Shown here: positions 51,551 through 58,957 of the stretch, in pieces
Layout: every line of letters starts with the position of its first letter
How positions within the stretch are numbered: the stretch's first letter is position 1
Assembly (NCBI RefSeq): GCF_002161555.1
Contig: NZ_NFHZ01000018.1
Span: forward strand, 1 to 64,000
Length of the DNA stretch: 64,000 nt
Reading direction: 5' to 3'
DNA from: Barnesiella sp. An55
GTDB taxonomy: Bacteria > Bacteroidota > Bacteroidia > Bacteroidales > Barnesiellaceae
Notes under the pieces: model-generated
The model's database searches: none
Told to the model about the DNA's origin: nothing
What the model saw: only the letters and a program-made list of their open reading frames with translations
Position numbers and translations under genes: made by a program

Positions 51551-53389
51551 ATGAGGTTGAACAAGTTTTCGATGCCGGCTCTTTCGTGGGTGCGCGAGGG
51601 TCACTACCTGCTCTTCTATCTGTTGGCGGTAGTGTGCTTTATGTATCCTATCGAATATCTGCACATCGACCTCAAGTATTCGACAATTATCAGTCTGCCC
51701 ACCTTGCTGGTGCGGGGATGGCCGGTGGGCGACACGCTGCTGAATTTTCTGCCTACGGTGGGCGATGCCTTTTTGCTGGCCTTGCCGCTCTTCCTCTTTA
51801 CCCGCAGGCGGTGGGTGGTCTTTATCCCGCTTTTCCTTTTTGATATCTTTTGTCTCATACAGACCTGCTATGCCCGGGTCTATGAAGATGTGATGCCCTA
51901 CTCGTCGTTCCTGCTGTTCGACAACGTGAACGATGTGCTGCTCAACAGTGTGCGGGGGCTGTTGCGCTGGCGCGACGTTACCCTCTTTCTCCCCACCCTG
52001 ATGTTGCTGGGTGGATATCTGCTCTATTTCAGACGGATGCAGACCTATCCTTCGCAGCGTACCCGGGTGGTAGCTGCCTCGATTTCGCTGGTCATCGTCC
52101 TGATGGCCTATGGCACGCGAGCTTACGGGATTTATCATCGCGAGCCGTCCGACCGGGAGTCGCCCTGGACCGCCTTTATCACCCCTTATAACTATCGTGA
52201 GTATGTGCTCTATCACGGGGTGGTACCCTATACGGGTTATGTGCTGGTGTCGTCGATTGTACAGTCGGACGAACTCTCCGAGAGCGAACTCTCGACCGTC
52301 GCCAATTATCTCGACGGCATACCCCGCTATACCGATAATCGTTATGCTGTGGAGCCGGGGCGCAACCTGATTCTCATTGTCGTCGAGTCGCTCAACTCGT
52401 GGATGATTGGCCGCACGGTCAACGGGGTGGAGATTATGCCCCGGCTGAACCGTCTGCTGGAGCGGGAGGGAACCTTCTCGGCGCTTCATCTGATACCTCA
52501 GGTAAAAGACGGTCGCTCGAGCGACGGGCATCTCATGTTCAATACCGGGCTTCTGCCTGCACGGGTAGGGGCTACGTCGGTACTCCATGGCGAGAACCGT
52601 TATCCAGCCTTGGGGCATGCCTTGAAACAGAAGGGCTACCACACCCTCAATATCGTGTGTGACCGGGCACAGGACTGGAACCAGGCACACACGTCGCCCG
52701 CCTATGGTTTCGATACCCTCTACGACAAGAGTTCGTTCGAGTCGAGCGAGATGCTCGACGATTCGACCCTGTTTGTCCGTGGGCTATCGATTCTGCACGA
52801 TACGCCCCAGCCTTTTTTTGCCCAGCTCGTGACTCTCTCGACCCATGCACCCAATGGCGCCCCCGTTGAGCCAACTGCGTTGTCGCAATACCCCACCTCG
52901 TCGCCCGAGCTCATCAACACGATGGAGGCCTTTCACCGGCTCGATAGCCAGCTGGGTCAGTTCATCGACTCGCTGCAGGCCTGTGGGTTGTACGACCGCT
53001 CGGTGATAGCCATCGTCTCCGACCACGACGAACTGGGATTGAATGTGTTTGAAGGTCGGGACTCGCGTACGTTGGCCGATCGCGAGGTAGCACTTGTCAT
53101 TCTCAACACGCCCTGTACCGTTTCGTACGAATCGGTGGCCGGACAAATCGATGTCTATCCCACCTTGCTCGATGTGATGGGTGCCAACGAATATCCCTGG
53201 AAGGGGCTCGGCTACAGTCTGTTGCGAACTCCCGTGCGGAGTGCCGTCTATTGGGATTATCGAGTGGCTGGCGATACTCTCTCGCCCCTATGCCCGCGGC
53301 AAAAGCAGGCGTGGAATATCTCGAATCTGGTGATTACCGGCGACTATTTTGCTCGCCGGCCCCTCTCGTCGGCTCCTGCCGATGAGTGA
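51551..53389 (+). CDS. LtaS-like membrane phosphotransferase / sulfatase-fold protein, copy 2
   Basis: 612 aa from the ATG at 51551; a GTG two codons upstream is possible. It has the same layout as the preceding gene: N-terminal membrane helices (GHYLLFYLLAVVCFMYPIEY...), then LILIVVESLNSWMIGRTVN, MPRLNRLLER, QVKDGRSSDGHLMFNTGLLP and VIAIVSDHDELGLNVFE. The C-termini (GYSLLRTPVRSAVYWDY) are nearly the same as copy 1. The paired paralogs suggest duplicated modification of a surface polymer in two forms or conditions. Independent -7 box at 51521-51528. Confidence 0.82.
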   Translation: MRLNKFSMPALSWVREGHYLLFYLLAVVCFMYPIEYLHIDLKYSTIISLPTLLVRGWPVGDTLLNFLPTVGDAFLLALPLFLFTRRRWVVFIPLFLFDIFCLIQTCYARVYEDVMPYSSFLLFDNVNDVLLNSVRGLLRWRDVTLFLPTLMLLGGYLLYFRRMQTYPSQRTRVVAASISLVIVLMAYGTRAYGIYHREPSDRESPWTAFITPYNYREYVLYHGVVPYTGYVLVSSIVQSDELSESELSTVANYLDGIPRYTDNRYAVEPGRNLILIVVESLNSWMIGRTVNGVEIMPRLNRLLEREGTFSALHLIPQVKDGRSSDGHLMFNTGLLPARVGATSVLHGENRYPALGHALKQKGYHTLNIVCDRAQDWNQAHTSPAYGFDTLYDKSSFESSEMLDDSTLFVRGLSILHDTPQPFFAQLVTLSTHAPNGAPVEPTALSQYPTSSPELINTMEAFHRLDSQLGQFIDSLQACGLYDRSVIAIVSDHDELGLNVFEGRDSRTLADREVALVILNTPCTVSYESVAGQIDVYPTLLDVMGANEYPWKGLGYSLLRTPVRSAVYWDYRVAGDTLSPLCPRQKQAWNISNLVITGDYFARRPLSSAPADE

Positions 53390-53526
53390 GTGCCGGGTGG
53401 CCCGGCGCAACCTCGTGACGAGAAATGGGAATTTCATATCCAGCCATTTGGCTCTTTGAAAAAAAAATGCGAAATTTGCCCAGCTAAAAAAGATAAAGCA
53501 AACATACACAAATAAAAGTGATTACA

Positions 53527-55179
53527 ATGAAGAAAAGTGCACTTCAAACTGCTCGTGCTTCGTATCAGCCCAAGCTGCCCGAAGCCATTAAAAACGGCGT
53601 AACTATCGTCGAAGGCGAAGCCACGAAATCGGTGGCCGACCAAGAGGCTATCGCCAAGTTATTCCCCAACACCTACGGAATGCCGGTGCTCCGTTTTGAA
53701 GCAGCCCCCAAGAAAGAATATCCCGCCATCAACGTGGGCGTAATCCTCTCGGGTGGTCAGGCTCCTGGTGGACACAACGTGATTTCGGGTCTCTTCGACG
53801 GACTCAAAGCCATGAACAAAGATAGCCGTCTCTTCGGTTTCCTCCTGGGCCCGGGCGGACTTATTGATCACAAATATATGGAACTCACCGCCGATATCAT
53901 CGACGACTACCGCAACACGGGTGGTTTCGATATCATCGGTTCGGGTCGTACCAAACTCGAGACAAAAGACCAATTTGATAGCGGTCTCGAAATTATTAAA
54001 GAGTTGGGTATCAAGGCTGTTGTTATCATCGGTGGCGACGACTCCAACACCAACGCTTGCGTATTGGCCGAATACTACAAACAAATCGGTGCCGGCGTAC
54101 AGGTAATCGGTTGCCCCAAGACCATCGACGGCGACTTGAAGAACGAGATGATCGAGTGCTCCTTTGGTTTCGATACCGCTTGCAAGGTTTACTCCGAGGT
54201 TATCGGTAACATCCAACGCGACTGCAACTCGGCCAAGAAATACTGGCACTTCATCAAACTGATGGGCCGTTCGGCTTCGCACATCGCTTTGGAGTGCGCC
54301 CTGCAAACTCAACCCAATATCTGCTTGATCTCCGAGGAAGTTGAGGCCAAACAAATGACCCTCGACGACATCGTAAACTATATCGCCGATATCGTAGCCG
54401 CTCGTGCTGCCAAAGGCTTCAACTTCGGTACGGTGCTGATTCCCGAAGGCCTCATCGAGTTCATCCCCGCCATGAAGCGCCTCATTGCCGAGCTCAACGA
54501 CTACCTGGCCGAGAACGGTTCGGAGTTTGCCATGATCAAGAAATCGGAGCAAAGAAACTACATCATCAAACACCTCTCTCCCGAGAATTCGGCCATCTAT
54601 GCCAGTCTGCCCGAGGGTGTAGCCCGTCAGCTCACGCTCGACCGCGACCCCCACGGAAACGTACAGGTATCGCTCATCGAGACCGAGAAACTGCTGGGCG
54701 AGATGGTAGGTCGTCGTTTGGCCGAAATGAAAGCCGAAGGCAAGTATGTAGGCAAATTCGCTACGCAATTCCACTTCTTCGGTTACGAAGGCCGTTGCGC
54801 CGATCCCTCCAACTTCGATGCCGACTACTGCTACTCGCTGGGTTACACCGCATCGTTGCTCGTAGGCGAAGGCCGCACCGGTTACATGTCGTCGGTACGC
54901 AACACCACCAAACCGGCCAGCGAATGGATTGCCGGCGGTGTGCCTGTAACCATGATGATGAACATGGAGCGTCGTCATGGCGAGATGAAACCCGTTATCC
55001 AAAAAGCTCTCGTTCACCTCGACGGTGCACCCTTCAAATACTTTGCCGCTCATCGCGACGAGTGGGCTATGAACACCTGCTATGTATATCCCGGTCCTAT
55101 CCAATACTTTGGTCCCACCGAGGTTTGCGACCAGCCCACCAAGACCCTGATGCTCGAGCAAAACGGCAAAATCGACTAA
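53527..55179 (+). CDS. pfp: PPi-dependent 6-phosphofructokinase
   Basis: 550 aa from the ATG at 53527. Long PFP-type: [18 protein letters not shown] at ~80, [16 protein letters not shown] (Asp in the nucleotide loop, the PPi-type residue), [10 protein letters not shown] (TIDGD substrate motif), [13 protein letters not shown] and [21 protein letters not shown]. It interconverts fructose-6-phosphate with fructose-1,6-bisphosphate using PPi. Codon use is that of a highly expressed gene. Single gene ending in a GC-rich terminator. Confidence 0.96.
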   Translation: MKKSALQTARASYQPKLPEAIKNGVTIVEGEATKSVADQEAIAKLFPNTYGMPVLRFEAAPKKEYPAINVGVILSGGQAPGGHNVISGLFDGLKAMNKDSRLFGFLLGPGGLIDHKYMELTADIIDDYRNTGGFDIIGSGRTKLETKDQFDSGLEIIKELGIKAVVIIGGDDSNTNACVLAEYYKQIGAGVQVIGCPKTIDGDLKNEMIECSFGFDTACKVYSEVIGNIQRDCNSAKKYWHFIKLMGRSASHIALECALQTQPNICLISEEVEAKQMTLDDIVNYIADIVAARAAKGFNFGTVLIPEGLIEFIPAMKRLIAELNDYLAENGSEFAMIKKSEQRNYIIKHLSPENSAIYASLPEGVARQLTLDRDPHGNVQVSLIETEKLLGEMVGRRLAEMKAEGKYVGKFATQFHFFGYEGRCADPSNFDADYCYSLGYTASLLVGEGRTGYMSSVRNTTKPASEWIAGGVPVTMMMNMERRHGEMKPVIQKALVHLDGAPFKYFAAHRDEWAMNTCYVYPGPIQYFGPTEVCDQPTKTLMLEQNGKID

Positions 55180-55254
55180 TCGATACAGGAAAAGGGCGTC
55201 ATGCCCGATATCAATAAACTAATCAAAAAAATCCGCACTTGCGGCTTGCAAAAT

Positions 55255-55292
55255 CCCCCGACCCGGAGCGTTCCGGGCCGGGGGTATTTTTT
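55255..55292 (+). terminator. Terminator of pfp
   Basis: CCCCCGACCCGG, loop AGCGTT, CCGGGCCGGGGG then TATTTTTT. Confidence 0.9.
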
Positions 55293-55308
55293 ATCCGTGC
55301 TCCTCTTC

Positions 55309-55380
55309 CTGTTGCTGGACCCCGCCTCGAGGTGTGGGGTGACAGGTTGAGTCATTCCGCGCTGTGGATGCGGAATACAA
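55309..55380. repeat. Diverged copy of the two-hairpin repeat
   Basis: Begins with the same CCTGTTGCTGGACCCCGC as the 766-801 copy. Hairpin A at 55320-55339 (CCCCGC...GTGGGG, one G-T pair), hairpin B at 55354-55376 (ATTCCGC...GCGGAAT). Located between the pfp terminator and the LRR gene. Confidence 0.75.
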
Positions 55381-55463
55381 GGAATATCGATAGGAGCCAT
55401 TCATCTTATTGCGGAAGAATGAAAAAAGTACTCCAGATAGGACTATTTTAATAATTTATATAT

Positions 55464-55471
55464 TATTTTTG
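55464..55471 (+). promoter_or_regulatory. -7 box of the LRR gene
   Basis: TATTTTTG, 114 bp upstream of the ATG at 55586. The leader shows no other recognisable element. Confidence 0.4.
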
Positions 55472-55585
55472 CAGAACTATTCTATCAAAGCGTATTGTCC
55501 TGTTAAAATCAATAGAGTGTTCCCTACGCTTTTCTATTTTAATGCCTGCCGAAAGGGGACCGACAGGCCTATAAACTAATTTAAT

Positions 55586-58327
55586 ATGAAAGTATATTTA
55601 CAATCATGGCTTTGGATTTTAGTGGCTTTGTGGGGTATATTCCCGGCAAGTGCGTATAGTTTCCAAGTAGATGGGATCTATTATGGAGTCAATGGCGAGG
55701 AAGTTTCGGTTAGTTCAGTCTCCTATTCGGGAGATGTGGTTATCCCGGCATCGGTTACTTATGAAGGTAAGACTTATTCGGTCACGAGTATCGGTAGCAG
55801 CGCTTTTGCGTATAGTACGAGTTTAACTTCGGTGACGATGCCCAATTCGATCACGAGCATATCTTATAGAGCTTTCGAGTATTGTACGGGTTTGACGTCG
55901 ATAACGCTTCCCGAGTCGGTGACAAGTATAGGGGGATATGCATTTTCTCATTGTGATGGCTTGACCTCGGTGACGCTACCCGAGTCGGTGACGAGTATCG
56001 GGGAATATGCATTTTCTCATTGTGATGGTTTGACCTCGGTGACGATAGGTAGTTCGGTGACGAGTATCGGGAAATATGCATTCTATGATTGTATGGGGCT
56101 AACTTCTGTAATATGGAATGCCCGGAATCATGATCCTGAAACTTATTATGATAGTAGTTGTTTTAAGGATTGTAGCCAGATAGCGACTTTTACTTTTGGC
56201 GACAGTGTAGAGCGGATCCCCGCGAAGCTTTGTCAGAGTATGAGTAATTTGACCTCGGTGACGATAGGTAGTTCGGTGACGAGCATCGGAGAGTCTGCTT
56301 TCTATGGTTGTACGGGTTTGACGTCGATAACGCTACCCGAGTCGGTGACGAGTATCGGAGAGTCTTCTTTCTCGTATTGTGAGGGTTTGACCTCGGTAAC
56401 AATCCCCAATTCGGTGACGAGTATCGGGATATATGCATTCAAGAATTGCACGGGCTTGACGTCGATAACGATCCCTGAGTCTGTAGAGCGTATCAGAGAT
56501 AAGGCTTTTGAGAGTTGTATCGGGCTAACTTCTGTAATTTGGAATGCTCGGCGTTGTAATATTGAATCCTATTCTGGTAGTAGTTGTTTTGATAACTGTA
56601 GTCAAATAGCGACAGTTACTATTGGCAATCAGGTAGTGTCTGTTCCCAACGAACTTTGTATAGATATGAGTAGTTTGAAGTCAGTCACGATAGGTGAGTC
56701 GGTAATGATTATCGGGTCGAGGGCTTTTTCGGGTTGTACGGGTTTGACTTCGATAACGATTCCCAATTCGTTATTGGGTATCGGCGATAGTGCGTTCTCG
56801 GGCTGTTCGGGTTTGACGTCGATAACGCTACCCGAGTCGGTAACGAGTATCGGTAGCAGTGTTTTTGAGGGCTGTACGGGCTTAACGTCGATAACAATTC
56901 CCAATTCGTTATGGGGTATCGGCGATAGTGCATTCTCGGGCTGTTCGGGTTTGACGTCGATAACGCTACCCGAGTCGGTAACGAGTATCGGTAGCAGTGT
57001 TTTTGAGGGTTGTACGGGCTTAACGTCAATAACGATTCCCAATTCGTTATTGGGTATCGGCGATAGTGCATTCTCGGGCTGTTCGGGCTTGACCACAATT
57101 ACGGTTCCCGAGTTAGTAACGAGTATCGGTAGTAGTGCATTCTCGGGTTGTACGGGTTTGACTTCAATCACAATGGGCAATTCGGTAGAGAGTATTGGGA
57201 ATAATGCTTTTGGAGATTGTGAAAGCTTGACGTCGATAACGCTTCCCGAGTCGGTAGAGAGTATCGGTAGCAGAGTTTTTGAAGGTTGTTCCAATTTAAC
57301 AGCTGTCACTTGGAATACTCGTGCATGTAGTATCGGCGACAATCTTTTTGGTGACGGAAACAATACAATAACGGTATTTACTTTTGGCGCTCAAGTAGAG
57401 CAGATTCCCAACTATCTTTGTCGGGGACTGAGTGGCTTGACAACGATAATGATATCCAATTCTGTAGAGAATATAGGTGTACAGGCTTTTCAAGAATGTA
57501 GTAATTTGGCTTCGGCGACGATAGGTGAGTCGGTGACCAGTATAGGCGAGAATGCCTTTGCCGGGTGTAACCGGTTGGGGTCGGTGACGATTCATGCGGT
57601 AACACCGCCCGAGATTTGGTCGAATACATTCGATGATTACGGTATGCCGCTCTATGTGCCGGCCGGGTGTAAATCGAAATATCAGGAAGCCAAATATTGG
57701 CGCAATTTCACCGATATTCAGGAAACGGGTGTGACTTTGTATGTGGTCGAAGTTTATTCGTCGGACGAATCGATGGGTACCGTCATGGGTGGCGGTGAAT
57801 ATGCCGAAGGTACCGTGACTACTCTGGCTGCCGTACCGGCCAGCGGTTATCACTTTGTAGCGTGGAGCGACGGGAACACGGAGAATCCCCGCCAGATCAC
57901 TGTGACCGAAGATATGTCGCTCACCGCCAAGTTTTCGGCTTCGAGCCGGTTGACGGTGGGTTCGAATGACGATACGATGGGTAGCGTGACAGCTGTACTG
58001 ACTGCTACTCCCAAAGAGGGCTGCCGTTTTGTGCGGTGGAGCGATGGTAATACCGATAATCCGCGTACGATATTTGTAACTGAGTCGATTGACCTGGTCG
58101 CCGAGTTTGTCTCGAGTAGTGAAGTGGGCGAACTTGTTGATAACGGGATGCTGGTCTATGTAGTAGATCGCACGCTGCATGTAGAAAATATGGATGGGGA
58201 CTATCGGGTTTATACGACCACAGGTCAGTTGGTTTATGCGGGCCATGCCGCCACCGTGTCGCTTGACGATGCGGGCATCTATGTGGTGCGCACAAGCAAG
58301 GGTTCACAAAAAGTGGTGGTGAAATAA
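55586..58327 (+). CDS. BspA-like leucine-rich repeat surface protein with T9SS tail
   Basis: 913 aa. Signal peptide (residues 1-24, ending ASA). Residues ~60-690 hold about 25 LRR_5 (BspA/TpLRR) units of 23 aa of the form GLTSITLPESVTSIGxxAFxxC. Two divergent InlB B-repeat-like modules follow (VEVYSSDESMGTVMGGGEY and GYHFVAWSDGNTENPRQITV), and the end is a T9SS type A sorting domain (DNGMLVYVVDRTLHVEN, GDYRVYTTTGQLVYAG, AGIYVVRTSKGSQKVVVK). Such proteins are secreted by T9SS and bind host or bacterial surfaces. A 138-bp unit is nearly exactly repeated at 56741-57150. Confidence 0.88.
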   Translation: MKVYLQSWLWILVALWGIFPASAYSFQVDGIYYGVNGEEVSVSSVSYSGDVVIPASVTYEGKTYSVTSIGSSAFAYSTSLTSVTMPNSITSISYRAFEYCTGLTSITLPESVTSIGGYAFSHCDGLTSVTLPESVTSIGEYAFSHCDGLTSVTIGSSVTSIGKYAFYDCMGLTSVIWNARNHDPETYYDSSCFKDCSQIATFTFGDSVERIPAKLCQSMSNLTSVTIGSSVTSIGESAFYGCTGLTSITLPESVTSIGESSFSYCEGLTSVTIPNSVTSIGIYAFKNCTGLTSITIPESVERIRDKAFESCIGLTSVIWNARRCNIESYSGSSCFDNCSQIATVTIGNQVVSVPNELCIDMSSLKSVTIGESVMIIGSRAFSGCTGLTSITIPNSLLGIGDSAFSGCSGLTSITLPESVTSIGSSVFEGCTGLTSITIPNSLWGIGDSAFSGCSGLTSITLPESVTSIGSSVFEGCTGLTSITIPNSLLGIGDSAFSGCSGLTTITVPELVTSIGSSAFSGCTGLTSITMGNSVESIGNNAFGDCESLTSITLPESVESIGSRVFEGCSNLTAVTWNTRACSIGDNLFGDGNNTITVFTFGAQVEQIPNYLCRGLSGLTTIMISNSVENIGVQAFQECSNLASATIGESVTSIGENAFAGCNRLGSVTIHAVTPPEIWSNTFDDYGMPLYVPAGCKSKYQEAKYWRNFTDIQETGVTLYVVEVYSSDESMGTVMGGGEYAEGTVTTLAAVPASGYHFVAWSDGNTENPRQITVTEDMSLTAKFSASSRLTVGSNDDTMGSVTAVLTATPKEGCRFVRWSDGNTDNPRTIFVTESIDLVAEFVSSSEVGELVDNGMLVYVVDRTLHVENMDGDYRVYTTTGQLVYAGHAATVSLDDAGIYVVRTSKGSQKVVVK
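56741..57150 (+). repeat. 138-bp tandem repeats in the LRR gene
   Basis: Units of 138 bp (46 aa, two 23-aa LRRs). The segment TCCCAATTCG recurs at 56761, 56899 and 57037, each 138 bp apart, with only a few base differences between copies. The low divergence suggests recent amplification or gene conversion. Confidence 0.9.
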
Positions 58328-58350
58328 ATAACTTTATTCCATGTATTGGA

Positions 58351-58387
58351 AAAGGCGACAGGCGATTGCCCCTGTCGCCTTTTTTTT
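58351..58387 (+). terminator. Terminator of the LRR gene
   Basis: AAAGGCGACAGG, 8-base loop, CCTGTCGCCTTT and a T-run of eight. Confidence 0.9.
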
Positions 58388-58407
58388 GCGGTTGGGGGAT
58401 GCCTTGC

Positions 58408-58438
58408 TGTGTCATTCCGCGCTACGACGCGGAATCCA
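58408..58438. repeat. Half copy (hairpin B) of the two-hairpin repeat
   Basis: GTCATTCCGCG...CGCGGAATCCA with loop CTACGA, the same loop as at 703-708. Hairpin B only. Confidence 0.75.
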
Positions 58439-58479
58439 AAGTAGTTGACTTTGTGCCTTTAGGATGAGAATATCTTTAT

Positions 58480-58487
58480 TAAATTTG
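58480..58487 (+). promoter_or_regulatory. -7 box of the 58512 gene
   Basis: TAAATTTG 24 bp before the ATG at 58512. Confidence 0.45.
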
Positions 58488-58511
58488 TGTACTCAATGGA
58501 ATTGAAATATT

Positions 58512-58841
58512 ATGAATCTTTTGACCGCACAAAATGGTGATGTAATTCTATGTGTAAATATTTCTAAATTATATCACAGCAAGGAGCGAGGGTCTATCTA
58601 TGAAGTAACTCGTAAATATTGGCCTATAGCCGAAGAGAATCTGTCGAGGATTACCCAGGTAGCTGGAGTTTTTCGGGGAAAGGTCGTAGTCGTTTATGTA
58701 AAGCCGTCTTGGCACAGAACTGAAAATCCCGAGTGGCCTAATCGTTGGGAGTTTACTCATCAAGATGAAGAAGGAGATATTCACTCTCCGTATCTTGGAA
58801 AATCGGTTCGAATGTATGGTCCTACTCGATATGTAAAATAG
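58512..58841 (+). CDS. Small conserved-looking protein of unknown function
   Basis: 109 aa with no signal peptide. A recognisable order of short beta strands and helices (GDVILCVNISKLYHSKERGS, YEVTRKYWPIAEENLSRI, GKVVVVYVKPSWHRTENPEW, RWEFTHQDEEGDIH). The RGKVVVVYVKPSWHRT and EFTHQDE stretches suggest a compact ligand- or nucleic-acid-binding domain, but no family is recognised. Its promoter region has TAAATTTG at 58480-58487. Flanked on both sides by half copies of the two-hairpin repeat. Confidence 0.55.
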   Translation: MNLLTAQNGDVILCVNISKLYHSKERGSIYEVTRKYWPIAEENLSRITQVAGVFRGKVVVVYVKPSWHRTENPEWPNRWEFTHQDEEGDIHSPYLGKSVRMYGPTRYVK

Positions 58842-58849
58842 AATCCTTT

Positions 58850-58880
58850 TTGGTCCCCGCCTCGGGGTGTGGGGCGAGAG
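58850..58880. repeat. Half copy (hairpin A) of the two-hairpin repeat
   Basis: CCCCGCCTCGGGGTGTGGGG at 58855-58874; hairpin A only, similar to the 55320-55339 copy. It follows the 109-aa gene. Confidence 0.65.
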
Positions 58881-58885
58881 GGCTA

Positions 58886-58924
58886 ATAAAAACCACCCCG
58901 GCGCTCGGGTGAGGCCGGGGTGGT
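58886..58924 (-). terminator. Terminator of the beta-galactosidase gene
   Basis: ACCACCCCGGC, 11-base loop, GCCGGGGTGGT with the minus-strand T-run from plus-strand AAAAA. Confidence 0.8.
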
Positions 58925-58957
58925 GAGGTGTGCGCGGTGGTTGCCGCGTGTGGGGTG

